Shown piece by piece: positions 11,871 to 24,400 of a stretch of DNA of 64,000 bases. Position 1 is the stretch's first letter. Each line of letters opens with the position of its first letter. The notes beneath the pieces are model-generated. The model made no database searches, had not been told where the DNA came from, and worked only from the letters and a program-made list of their open reading frames with translations. A program made the position numbers and the translations under genes. Where the stretch lies: NCBI GenBank assembly GCA_012064415.1, contig SSNU01000311.1, positions 248,001 to 312,000 on the forward strand. Direction: 5' to 3'. This DNA comes from Gyrodactylus bullatarudis. Taxonomy: Eukaryota > Platyhelminthes > Monogenea > Gyrodactylidea > Gyrodactylidae.

Positions 11871-12182
11871 ATGGACAAGGAAACTATGGAACATTTGCAA
11901 AGCGTAATTTTCTTCTTCTTATTTTTAGATGCAACTTAAAGAAACTTTTTCACTTTATAATAAATCGAATTCGGTATGCTTCGATCGTTGTGTATCTAAT
12001 TTCACATCAAGAAAACTAAGTGACAATGAAGTAAGATTCAATCACATTATTATTGTAAGACTTCCTGTATAGAAAATTGTACAGATAAATTCTTGAAAAT
12101 GAATCAACGTCTCACACTTAGACTTCTAGAAATTAATCAAGAAGAAGCTGCCAAGATGCAGGCTATAGTCCCTAAAAAGTAA
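11871..12182 (+). CDS. TIMM9: Mitochondrial import inner membrane translocase subunit Tim9
   Basis: Small intermembrane-space chaperone that pairs with Tim10 to carry hydrophobic carrier proteins to the TIM22 complex. Exons 11871-11903, 11929-12030 and 12060-12182 give 85 residues, the usual length. The twin CX3C motif is intact: C28-FDR-C32 and C48-IEN-C52 with 15 residues between, followed by KFLKMNQR as in Tim9. Both introns are ultrashort: 25 nt (11904-11928, pyrimidine-rich, ending ATTTTTAG) and 29 nt (12031-12059). The second one's acceptor is fixed by the protein, because the next AG downstream would delete the third cysteine. AATAAA at 12229-12234. The gene converges on HNF4, whose stop codon is 77 bp away. 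Confidence 0.92.
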
Positions 12183-12258
12183 ATAACTGGATATTGGGAA
12201 ATCTAAGTAGATTAATCATCATTTATATAATAAATTGTAAATATATTAACAAAATTTA

Positions 12259-14517
12259 TCACATCTGTTGTTCTGGCTCTTTGAAATTCAATCCCACATG
12301 TATATGAATGTCATCTTCAAAATTGGAAAAAAATTTGACAATATTCTGAAGCTGAACTCCTATATCACGAAGATTTGGAAGTAGTAAAAGAGAATTACCG
12401 AATCTCCCCTCGGCCATATATGTTTTTTCGCTCATATAATTTTGAAGTTCAATCTGCAAATTATTTCTTATGGTTGAAATCAAATCTCTGCTATGTCTTA
12501 TTAATTGACAACAGTCTGCATTAAAAAATATACTGATAAATCTTACTTGGATCGAACACTACCAGGGCTTTAATAGCCAAAACTTCATCTGTATCTAACA
12601 TAAGCTCTTCTAGTGGTATCACTAAGCGTTCATTGATGCCATTCAACAGATCAGTTATCATATTGATAAGATCAATATAAATTTGTTGATTTGCTAATGA
12701 ATTGAAAGCGGATCTTTGTAAATCTAAAGAGGCTCCATTTGCCTTTTGCGTAATCTTTTTCGTCTCTTTCTGCAACAATGCATCCAAAAGAATCAACTCG
12801 GGTAATTTTACATCAGTGAGTAATTTCTGTTGCATGTTCATTAAAATTATCTTACTTTTTCTTCCAATTTTATAGCATTAAAACATCTTATTTCATCTAA
12901 CCAATTCAATAGGAAATCTCTTGCCTTTGATATTGTCACCGGAATATGAAAAATATCCTTGGTTACATTTATAACGCTCTTCATGTCATTTAAGAGAGTC
13001 GAATAAAAATCAGGATATAAACATCTTGCTTTCTATTGAAACAGGAATAAATATCATTTCAAATCCAACTTACATGATCAGCATTGACAAGTTCTTTTAT
13101 TTCAACTCTCATCTGTTTATCCAATGAACTGGAATGGACACCCTTGCGTGTACTAATCTTGTCTCTTTCATTTTGTACAGCTAAATAATATGAGTTGAAT
13201 CTTATCTTACCACATTTTTTCATGCCAACATTGAAACATTTTTTCAAACGACAAAACCGACACTGGTTCCTTTTGTCCTTGTCGATTGTGCAATCTTTAC
13301 TGTACCTGCATTGATATTGATGACTCTTTCGTACAGACCTTCGAAAAAATCCCTTGCAGCCATCACAGGATTGGGCTCCGTAATGTTTTCCAGTCGCCTT
13401 ATCACCACAAATCAAGCATATGTTTGTCGAAAGACCAAATAGAGCATTTTCATTGTAACCTCTAGAGGCTTGCTCTTCTCTCTCATCAAGGTATTCTTGT
13501 TGTTCTGGCTGGCATTTCTGAGTTTGCATTAATATCATGTTTGGACTATTACGGTTTTGGCTCATATTTCCACTACAATTAGTGTTGCTATTCGACCAAA
13601 CCAAGCCTTCATTGGTGATTTGATTGAATTCAGTGAAAATGTTATTTTCAATATACTCATCTTCTTGACCAACTCCAAATTGGATCAGATCTGATCGATT
13701 TATTTGAAGATCCCTTGAAATAAAAATGACCCAAACATACCCATGGTTATTTTGAAGATTTTGATTCAAGCTGTTCATATTTTGGAATAGACTGTCGCCT
13801 TCTAATGTCTCGAGTTGATTCCCATCATCGTTTCCTGTTTGACTACTAATCGGGTCTGTTCCCTGATAATAAATGTCAGATAAATTGTTGTATATTGTGA
13901 AGTATGTCTTTGAATTTTCTTTATCATGTTCTCTTCCATCATCTGGAAAAGAGCCTTTTCCATTTTGGGTAGGACTATCTTCACTTCTATACGTGAGATC
14001 GAGATATTCCTGATTTGTGTCTTCATTCGTATTAGAAGATCTATATATTAGATTTGCTTCATTTCCATTGCATTGGCCATTTTCATTTGTACTGGCGTTA
14101 TTTGAATCACAATAACTGAACTCATTATAAATACGATAATAGGATTCTGTTATATTTAGAGTAGCTGAAAATGTTAATATAAGATTACAAGGTTAAAGTT
14201 CTTTCTTTTCTTTGAGGGTCTAATTAATTGTTAGTTATTTATTGTCCAATGTACAAAGATTAACTCAAAAGACATTTATTATGTATAAATATGAACTCAC
14301 CAGAATCACAGTTGATTGGAAGCTGGTTCTGATCCATGAAGGCGTGATCAGCATTTCCCATACCAGGTTGATAAAAGTTATGATAAATTGATTCATCGGG
14401 GTAATTATTGTTGCATACCTTGACGGAGTCCATGATCTTTCTCTCATTTTCATCTTCAATCTGCTTCGGGTCTTCATATATCGATTTTTGTGATGTATCT
14501 TGATGATCTTCGATCAT
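12259..14517 (-). CDS. HNF4: Nuclear receptor of the HNF4 (NR2A) family
   Basis: Zinc-finger transcription factor, usually active without an added ligand, controlling metabolic genes. Exons: 14301-14517, 13741-14164, 13211-13713, 13074-13180, 12856-13032, 12547-12826, 12259-12515, giving 654 residues. Seen: a long Asn/Gln/Asp-rich N-terminus (about 310 residues, far longer than in vertebrates); a DNA-binding domain at about 313-378 with P-box CDGCKG and [21 protein letters not shown]; the HNF4 hallmark [12 protein letters not shown] just after it; a ligand-binding domain with [26 protein letters not shown] and [14 protein letters not shown]. Introns are 136, 27, 30, 41, 29 and 31 nt. The 27- and 30-nt introns are multiples of three without stops, so a naive frame inserts YVWVIFISR and a ten-residue segment between the DNA-binding domain and AVQNERD. 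Confidence 0.92.
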
Positions 14518-15444
14518 AATAACTGAAATTTTTCGTCGTTCTTTAATCTTTGACCTAAGTTATTATCCGATATTTATTTGCATAAAAATCATCTTCAATT
14601 GATGAAATTTTTTGGTTTCCACCACTCTGAGTGTGTACATACTCACATGCAAAATTGACGTTGCTAGTAATGTTTTTGAGAAGTTAATAATAAGCCAATT
14701 AAACAAGATTTCAGTGGAAAAAACTACTGTCATATAGTTTGTAAGATAGAAACACTGTTCGGCTCATCTTGAAACCATGTCTGACAATTACAAGCAATGT
14801 ACAATTTACAACACATATATTACATATAGATAAATAAATTGTTTGCTCAACTTGTGATTAGCAAATAAACTAAACGTCAGCATAAAATAATCTCATAATG
14901 TTGAATAAAATACTTTTAGAAGGTTATAAAATCTTCTATAATTCAATCAAATGTTAAAAATTAAGAATCAAATAGTCCCGAGCAAAGCAGACGTCCTGAA
15001 GTCATTGTTAATACGTTACTCTAACCAAAATTCTTTTTGAGCTTATTTAAACATGATAATTTTAAAATAGAATTTTATTTTTAAACGATGCTTAATCTTT
15101 CAAAACTTAATCAAATTTAAATGATGTGATAATCAATTCCTATGTCTTTTTCCTTTATTTCAAAGATTGATAATCTACTTAACAAGTACCGGATTTTTTT
15201 ATCTTAAAGTTTCAGCGATCGTAAATTTCCGATAAATAAGGGCTGTCCAAATGATTTAAATGAATCTCAAAAATCTTTCAAAAATACAAACTGCTATGAC
15301 ATTGATATATCTAGTGAGCTTATTCACGTAACTCTTTAACAGGATATCACGAAGTTAAATATCATGTTTGTTGTCGTTCGATTGTTCTTGATATGGATGT
15401 CAAACTTGAATCGTAAATTATTTTATTAACTTAATATTTTCAAG
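14518..15444. promoter_or_regulatory. HNF4-DOCK intergenic interval, candidate promoters
   Basis: About 0.9 kb between divergent HNF4 and DOCK. It should hold both promoters and probably the first DOCK exon, because the first recognisable DOCK exon has an open 5' end without a convincing ATG. Several short ATG frames exist (for example from 15364), but none looks like a DOCK N-terminus. No other motif is supported. Confidence 0.35.
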
Positions 15445-18400
15445 ACTCAATTCAAAAGTCCGAGAGTTTCTCTCAAGTCATTATGAAAATTGCAAGAACT
15501 TTGAATTTCATATTAATATTGAACCCAAAAGTTTGAACAAATCCTTCTCGACTTTTCAGTCTTTCAAGAATTGCGAAAGCATTTTTAAAGAAGTTTCCCT
15601 TGATTTATCCGATATAGAGCGAGAAAAAAATAGCCCAAATATCACAGTTGATAGAGCTAATTTTGTCTCTTTAATCAGCAAGTTCGGTCACAAGGATTTC
15701 CTCGATTTGAAATCTATTTATAATAGACTTTATCGTCCTGGTTCCTGCAGTAACTCTATTTCCTTTTCCAAGAATGATTCTGGATTATTGCTAAGACTGT
15801 GTGTTGATTCCTTAGTTCTTGATTATGGAGATGTTGAACCAATATTCGGATATTGTTATTTCTATAATATTCATGAAAATTGCAGAATTTCCGAATCTTT
15901 TTACTTGTCCTGTAACAGTTCAAGTATTTTACAAAAATTTGCAGCCTCGACCGGTAGGCGGATGGAATCCGGACATGTGAGAAATTTCCTCTTCAAAATC
16001 CCCAAAAAGAGATTAACTACCGAGTCAAAATTTTGTTCTGGCATAATGCTCATTATCCGAGTAAGTATTAACAATTTGTACATTGCTATCATATTTTGCG
16101 TATATACTAACATTATTCTCTATAGAGTTCATTCATTTCGAATATTCTTTCATGATCTGTCTATTCCATGTGATATTTTTGGCCACCGTCATGATAAATT
16201 ATTTCTTTATACAAAATTTTAAATGATAACAAAAATTAAACCCTATCTCCAATTATCAGACTGGATTTCAATTTATTTATTGAGGAATATGTAATAATTG
16301 ACGAACAATTATTTCTCTTTCACACAGATTGAAAAAATACTCCAACAAGGAGAGGCAAATGATGTAACAGAATGCTTTAACAAGGATGCAAAGGTACGAA
16401 TATATATTCCTCAACATTTATGTATAAACATAAATGTAGAATAATGAATTTTATTTAGACACGTGAGAAACATCATGGACAAGCTCTGTTGAATGCATCT
16501 AAATTAGGTAGATATCGTATGCCGATAGCTTATTGTGCCATTGATCTAAGCACCATGATTCATCGCACAGAGAGAATACGAATGAACCTGAGTAATAATC
16601 TTAACGAATCCACAAATGTTAGGTCTAATCATCAGGGTATGTATTTCTTATCTTTCTATGTCTTACTCATGATATGAATGTTTTAATTTCTACATAAAAG
16701 ATTACGAGTATTAGTACAATTCCAGTGAAAATAAAGTGTCTCCATTGAGTCTTTGAATCCCCCCCCCATTTAATACTTTTTAAGGATATGATGTGATAAA
16801 CTTTAATTTTTTATTGAAAAAGAAAACGATCTACAAAGAAGTAGCTCATTTATCAATGAATCTGAATCAAAACTTGATTCTCTCAATGGCAGACCGAATA
16901 GTAATCTCTTACACACAAAGCAACTCTCACAACCCCAGAGATCCTCGTCCATAGAGTCGTTAACTCAGTCCATCATTAACCTAAATAATAACAATGAAGA
17001 AGAAACTTGTCGGGACAAAAAGACTCAGACACTTGACACCAGAAGGAATAGCCTTGTTTCAACTAGCTCTTCCTCACATTTTAATGAATATCGTAATGTT
17101 GCTGATGATATCCTCGAATCAACCACATTGGAAGATAAGGCAATATTTTATAGATTTGTGAGTTTTACATTTATTTGAGAATATTACAATTTCTCTATTT
17201 AAAGTCTTAACTTTTAATTTATCTATCTAGAATTCATTCTCGCAATAAGTTATATGTGATAAAGTTTTTTTACATTTGCGTGAAAGTAGTTATATAGCTA
17301 AAGCAAGTAAGATGCTTATCAAAAATGTGCAAAGGATCTGGCTGAAAAAAAATTATTTTTCTATCATTTCAGTACAACTTTCACTTGCTACTGTACTTTT
17401 TACACTTTGGAAAAATGGAATAAATACCTTGATAATCAAGAAATTTATTTTTGATTCAGTCTGAGAATTTCCACCTTCATTTGCGGTAAAAATATATTAT
17501 TGTCTGAAATATATATTTCCTCGTGAAACTTTTCCAAAAGTAAAACTTATGTAATCGCTCTAGTCACTCAGTTTAGACTCTCTTTTTGAGCAAGCAAAAT
17601 TATAAAGAAAAGAAGTCAATCAATCAGACACGATGTGGTATAATCGGATTTCAAAATATTGGCTGTCTAATAATTGATAACCCTATCTCGATATTTTCGA
17701 TTATTTTTAACCTGTCACCATTTCTTAATCAACAAAATCAAGTAATAATTATTATAATAATTATTTTCAAGCGTAAAATTTGCCCAATTTTATGAATCAT
17801 CGGCACCTGTCAGCCAGATAAAATACTGTTTATTGATTTTCCTGTGCCTGTACGATGGTTATAATCAATAAAAATAGTTGAACGATAATAAACACACTAT
17901 AGTTTTGTCGTTGAGAAACTTGGTAGAACAGACTATCTATGCTTTTATTTATATTTTTCTTTCTTATCGTAATAACCATGCTTCTATACCAAACCATGAC
18001 CTGATTATCTTCTTATAAATGTAAATAATCCGTTTATTTTAGGAGACAGAAAAATTTACTGACCTTCAACTACAATCTTTCCTAAACGAGAATCACAAGT
18101 GCGCAATTGACCAGGGTGTTGTATTGTTAAATTCTCCATCATCCTCTCTTGTTAGTCAGAATCAAGTTGATTTTGCCAACTCAAATGCTTCTCAGTCTAA
18201 TAACACCAACACTTCACTTAATAGTACTAGTAGTCTCACAAATTCTAATAACATTACCAATCAAAATCAGATAACAAGCAATGTCCTGAAAAAGTTCAAG
18301 TCCCAAATAAAGCTGAGAGGTAGCATTTCAATTTATGATGCTGATAGAATTACAATTGATGCTGCCCAAACTTTTATTAGTCCCATTAACATTCCCTACA

Positions 18401-21400
18401 GGCAAGAGCAGCATTCCTTCTATCAGTCATGTCCAAAGAATAAAATTCTCACTCAACATGTCTTAGAGAGGACACGAGGCCATGATCAATGTTCCCCCAT
18501 AAACTGGTTCAGGTAATAAAACCCATATCCTCTTTGCATATAAAAGAAATATTAGATTCAATCAATTCGACTATAATTTTCAAATTCTCCAGAGTTATAA
18601 GCTATATGCACTCCTATGGATTGAAAATAATTTTATTTCAAAGAAATTTTTATCCCACCAAGAAGATATTAATTATTATTCTAAATTACCTCAAGGCATT
18701 TCCTATATGTAATTCCGAAGAAGATTAACTTTTCCCATCTGAGGACGCAGTTCAGAAATATTACAGTACAATTAAAAGTTATTGGCATTAAGGAGGACAA
18801 CTCCCAAATTGAATTGAAAGTAATTTTCCCATAGTTTTAAATTATTTATTGAATTCATTGAAAATTTCTGTATATTCTAGAATATTTACTCGCGAAATTC
18901 TGACCTAAAATTTGAGACAGCTTCGCATACTTCTGTTCAATACCATGTAAAGTACGTCATTTTTCCAAATCAAATGTTTTTTTTTCAATTCAGGAAGGAA
19001 AAATGTGTAAAAAATGTTTCATATTGAAAAAAGTTTTGCTAAATGAAGACACATTTTTCTCTCAAGATTTGTGTATTAATCTTATGAATCATTTGAAAAT
19101 GTGCAATTTCTTTTATTAGATCACCAGAATTTGAAGAGGAATTCAAGGTAAACTTCCCAGGAGATGGTAACATAAAGTTTAGTTATATTCTCTTCACATT
19201 TATGCATATCAACTGTCAAATGAAAAAGTTGGAATCAGGTGAACCAGTGGAAATACTCATTGGATACTCTGTAAGCTTACTCAACTTTCAATTTTGTCTC
19301 ATACAATTCCACATGGTCATTGATTAGCCTGTCAAATTAGTATATTTTGAATTTAAATTTGAGATTTATTTTCTATCACACTCATGTTTATTGAATATTG
19401 ATTCTTTTTCCAGTGGATTCCTATTCTAAGGCCAAATACTAACGCCTTTTATGGCAATCAATATCAGCTAATGATTTCACATAAACATCCCTCAGTCTGT
19501 CATGCTCAATATCCCTCAGATCTCAAGTCAATGACTGAACATGTAAGCTTATTCTTCTTCTGGTAGATTTGGAAAGTTCTTTAACCGATTTCAATGGTAG
19601 ATTAGTTATAATTCTTATTCAAATATTCATGGTCATAATCGATAAATTTTTCTATCAAAATAGGGTTTTATTGACACTCTCACCTGGTTGGATGACTCGA
19701 AAGAACTTTTCTTCGTCGATGTTCTTCCAAATAGCAGTGTATTTCCCAGAGATTGGCGTATTGGTAAATTAACTAAAGCCTGTTCAATTTCATCTCTTCA
19801 AACCACCCTGTTAGGCTTACAAAACAGCCCGTCAGATTTTCTAAATGGACAGGAACCTTCTTTCAACAAGGCCATTGAAAACCTTATTAGAGAGTAAGAT
19901 TTAAACATATATTAGAGGAAGGCAAATATTTTAACTCACCTATCTCAAACACTCATTCTGAAGAGAATCAAACAGCGAGAAAAATGTTCTTTTGAACTAA
20001 GTATTTTAAATTGTCTAAAAAATTGGGTTAATTTCGGTATATTTTTAAGGATTTAAGGAATTTTTACGATTTCCATGTTTGAAAATAGCTTTTTCTAATT
20101 AAAACTCAAACTTTAATTTCCCAGCTTCCAATTGGATATTGTCTGGAGAAAAAAATTAGCCTCTTCCCAATACATATACTTATGAGAAACGTTCATAATG
20201 TTCTTAATCCACTAGCCATTTAATTTTGAATTCTGCATCATATCTTTTAGTATTCTAGTGTATAAATGCTCGAATATTCTCTACTTTAAAGACAGATCTT
20301 GGTCATACAAAGAAACCAAGACGTTATTTCTCTATTACAATCTTCAATGAAATAAACAAAATAAAATCTTTTGTCTCATATTTGGTTTAAACCATAATTC
20401 TAAAAGAGTGGAAAAGAACTAATTGTAGGCTTTATCAAGAATGGTTCATGTTGTGCTCCTTTCCTATGATGTTATTTATATAATTTTAATGACTGGCTAG
20501 ATGACGATAATATGTGGAAGTACAGGGATCATAATCTCTTATCATTTCATTCAAATAAAGACAATTTAATTAAAATCGAGCTTCCAATACAGAATAAAAA
20601 TATTCTCCATCTTCTATTTTTATAGATTGCTATCTATTGAGGGGTTATGAAACCCTTTTTCAAGATTTTCTTAACAAATCGATAGAAATTTTTTGAAAAA
20701 TAATCTCTCATGGATTGAAATTGAATCCTGGGTTATCTCTCTATTTTTCCCTCTCTCTCCATGTGTGATGAATTAAAATTCCAATTCTCACTCTAAAGAA
20801 TGCACACGAAAACTATTTCAAAAGGATGATTAATGATAATTATTTATAAATAATAAGGATTAATTTTTCACATTATACATGGATTACTCATGTTTTTCTC
20901 CATTTGCATTCACATTTAATAGATATTAGAGATACTTTCTTAAAATGTACAATATAAAGCCATTCTCGATGAATTTGGAAATGTATGATTATCGGTAACC
21001 CATTTGGTTAGGCCCATTTTTACCGATTTAAGAAAAAACCTATTTTTAGGAAAAGATAGGAGACATCTTAAAATTCGGGTTGGTGGGATTTTTCCATTCG
21101 TTAAAACTTTGAGTTGATTTCAAAGTGTGAGAGGGATCAAAAGTTATTTTTCATCAGACAAAGAAATCAGTTATCACCTTTCAATTTGAACTGATCTCGA
21201 ATCATTCTTATTTGATAATTTTCAGTAGAGTAGACTTGTGTCCGATAATGGTTTTTTTAATAAAATCTCAACGACCATTCAGTTTTCCTTTTGCTAATGA
21301 TGATCCTGAAATTTTATATTTGATCATGTTTTGGATATCAACAAAAAGGTTTCAACTCAAAGTTAAAAATTGGAAAAATATTTTTTCGATTTTTTCTATT

Positions 21401-24400
21401 ATATCGTATAAGAGTGTGCATTTTGAATCGGATTCCAAAAACTCTTCGACACCTTGTTAAAAACTGAGATTTATGTAAAAATCATAAATTCTTAAATTCA
21501 TCGAAAATAGAAGGTAAAGTCTGATCAGTTGATTATTATCATGTAATTTCATCTTATAGCGGTTTTATTATGAGCTACAGTGTAGCCAAAATAATTCACA
21601 AGAACTCAACCCTCCTCAAGATGATGGAGTATATTGTTGAGAGTGATGCTGAACAGGTTATTCTACATATGATTCCACTGCTAGATGGTTTACTCCGGTT
21701 ATTGATTACTTCCCTGTTATACTGTGAGAATACAAACAATCCTTCAGGTGCTTCGTGGCGGGAAAATTTTCAAATTGTAAGTTGATGATTTATTAGAGTT
21801 CAAGAAAAAGACTTGCAATTATTCTTTGGTTCATATATGAAATAATATTTTATTACGATTGTCTAAAATCGAATTTTTCTTTTCAGAGAGTTTCTAGTTT
21901 AACATTAGTCCAGAAACTGGTCCACAGAATATATTACATATGTCCAGATCGTGGAAAAGATCTCTTAAGTGCATATCTCTCAACTCCAGATGATAATAAC
22001 GTCAATGAAACTTTACGTCGAATTGTCTTTCAAAGCATTCCAATATCTGGCCTGAATTGGACTAGTCACATTGACCAGTTATTTGATGAATTTCCTTTAA
22101 TTGATAGTCGGAAGATAGCTACCCTCCTTACTAATACGTACCAGGAATGTCTTTTTAGATCTATGGATAATAACCTGACCCTTTCCCATCTATTATTGCA
22201 CAGAGGTAAGTTAAACAATCTTTCAATAGAGCGAAAGCTCTGAATTAAACTTATTATCTTGAAGTGCTCATTCGAATACTATTTTTCATTTAAAAATATA
22301 TAATTTAGTTTAAGGATTTTACTGTAGCAGAAACACTGCATATGAGAAAATTCTCCTATAAATTGGGCTGAATTAAAATTACTCAAAATCGATCAATATT
22401 CGAATTGTTAACAAAATCAATGAATATATTTCTCTTAAATAATACAATTCTCACATGTTTTTTTGCATTGTATATTGTGTTTATCTAAAGCTACTTACAT
22501 TTTATTTTTCATGAGTAATGATTTATTCTATTACTGTAAACTATAACAGAACTAAAAGCTGCAATTTTTATTCATTTTCTTCAAATATATTGAAGTTAAT
22601 TGTCCTTAATTAGAAAAAGCTATACCTAGATTTTCTCTAGATAAATTGTTCCTGTCTTAACTTCTAATTTCTTAAGATTCAGATTTATTAATGTATTCTC
22701 AACTAGTTACATAAAATCTCTGGAAATGAATACGACAGAAATAGCTTTTTAGTCAATCTAATTATTATATTGCAGACCATGTCGAAATCCCCACCAACAT
22801 TGATACATCATGGTTCTTCTTGAATCTTCTCATCCATGCTTTTGTTGAAATTAAATGCTACAAAAGTATCGACCTTGATTTAATCAATCCTGAATTATAT
22901 TATGAACTAGAGGACTTCATTCATCGTCTTGTCAAGGCAATACTGAACTTGGTAATTCTTACGAAAACTGATAGAGAAACAACTACATTACCTGCATATA
23001 TATCGAAATTGCCCTTAAAGAAGATTGTTGCTGTTAACCGGCATTTGGTTTATTTCCTCTCGGATCTTTTTGGGATCATTAACACTTCCTTCCTTATTGA
23101 TCAGATAAAATTTTATTTTAACAATGTGAGTTTTTATATATTCCATAGCCATTCGCTCAAAAATCTTTATGCATGAATTTAAATTTGAGAATTATTGTTT
23201 CTCTAAGGTCACAGTCTCGAGTGAAAACAATTTATTTAAATCATTTCTCTTTCAGGTTAAAGTAATTTTTGATATTTTTATATCTCAACCATTTTCTAGC
23301 ATATTCATTACATTTGAAAATACATTTTCGACTCTAGGTCAATGGAATTATAAAAACGATCGAAGCAAGTGATCGCGATCATGAACTCCTAGGGGAACGA
23401 AAACGGATTCTCTTTGAGATGAAACTTGATTGGCTAGTCATCTTGACACAGAATCCACTCTTTTCTGTCATCAACTGTCCGGATAAAGATATCATGAAAG
23501 AGCTGTATTCTGAGAAAGAGGGCAATATTCTCTACCACGAAAAGTATCTCTCAAGTCATTACCTTGTTCATATTCTGATTGCTGAATTCGATGCTGTCAT
23601 CAAGGAAGAGTAAGTGGATATGAAAGTGGATATATTTTCTTTCATTATGAAAACTCATTACTTTTTCTTAGATATGACGATCTCCAGGGATCCTATTGCT
23701 CCATATTTTTCCATCTGTTCCAGTTCCACGAGAAATCTCTGATTAAACTTAATCAGTTCAAAGACAATCAACTCTCAACATCTCTCATTGTTCAAATGTT
23801 TCTACCTTTAATAGATGTTATCTTTAAATACTTGCCAATTATTACAAATGAACTACTTTCAAAACTTGAAATGAAAGCAAGCAGTGAAAGCTCAATGGAT
23901 AAAACTGATAGGCTGTCCAGAGAGTGTCCTCCATCCACAGCAACAGAACAGGAAGCAAGTCCTGGGAAGAATAATGGAGAGAAATTGGTTAGAGCGAACT
24001 CCATCACATCAACCACTAGTGGCATATCTCATGCTAAAAGGGTTGCAAGACGCTTTGGCTTTGGCTCTAATCAAAATTCATACTCAGTGGATTATTCTAC
24101 AAGAAATACATGCTCTCAAGTTAAGACTGACCAAAATCTTTATTCCTTATCGACATCTACAGATAAAAAGAGTCTGCTTCAAGAACTCGACTTTATCAAT
24201 GGCATCATTGATGATGGCATAAAAGAAATGACTCTAAACAACACAGGAAAAATTCGACTTATTGCATACGATAAATCAGATAAGCTTCTGCTGACAAAAG
24301 GAATTTGTCGAAAGTTGGTTTACCTGTGTTTATGGATTAGCTCCAACTGTGGTCCTTCTGCTCTTGAGGTTTGGACCCTCCGGTCAAATCTTGATCATTT

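Noticed and set aside
12031..12072. Alternative 42-nt second intron of TIM9 (acceptor CTGTATAG)
   Set aside because: It would remove the first cysteine of the second CX3C pair and shift the frame; the 29-nt intron keeps both.
23792..24025. Minus-strand frame opposite a DOCK exon
   Set aside because: It is the antisense shadow of a well-supported exon; the same applies to minus frames at 24507-24719, 27614-27820, 33183-33398 and 39931-40176.
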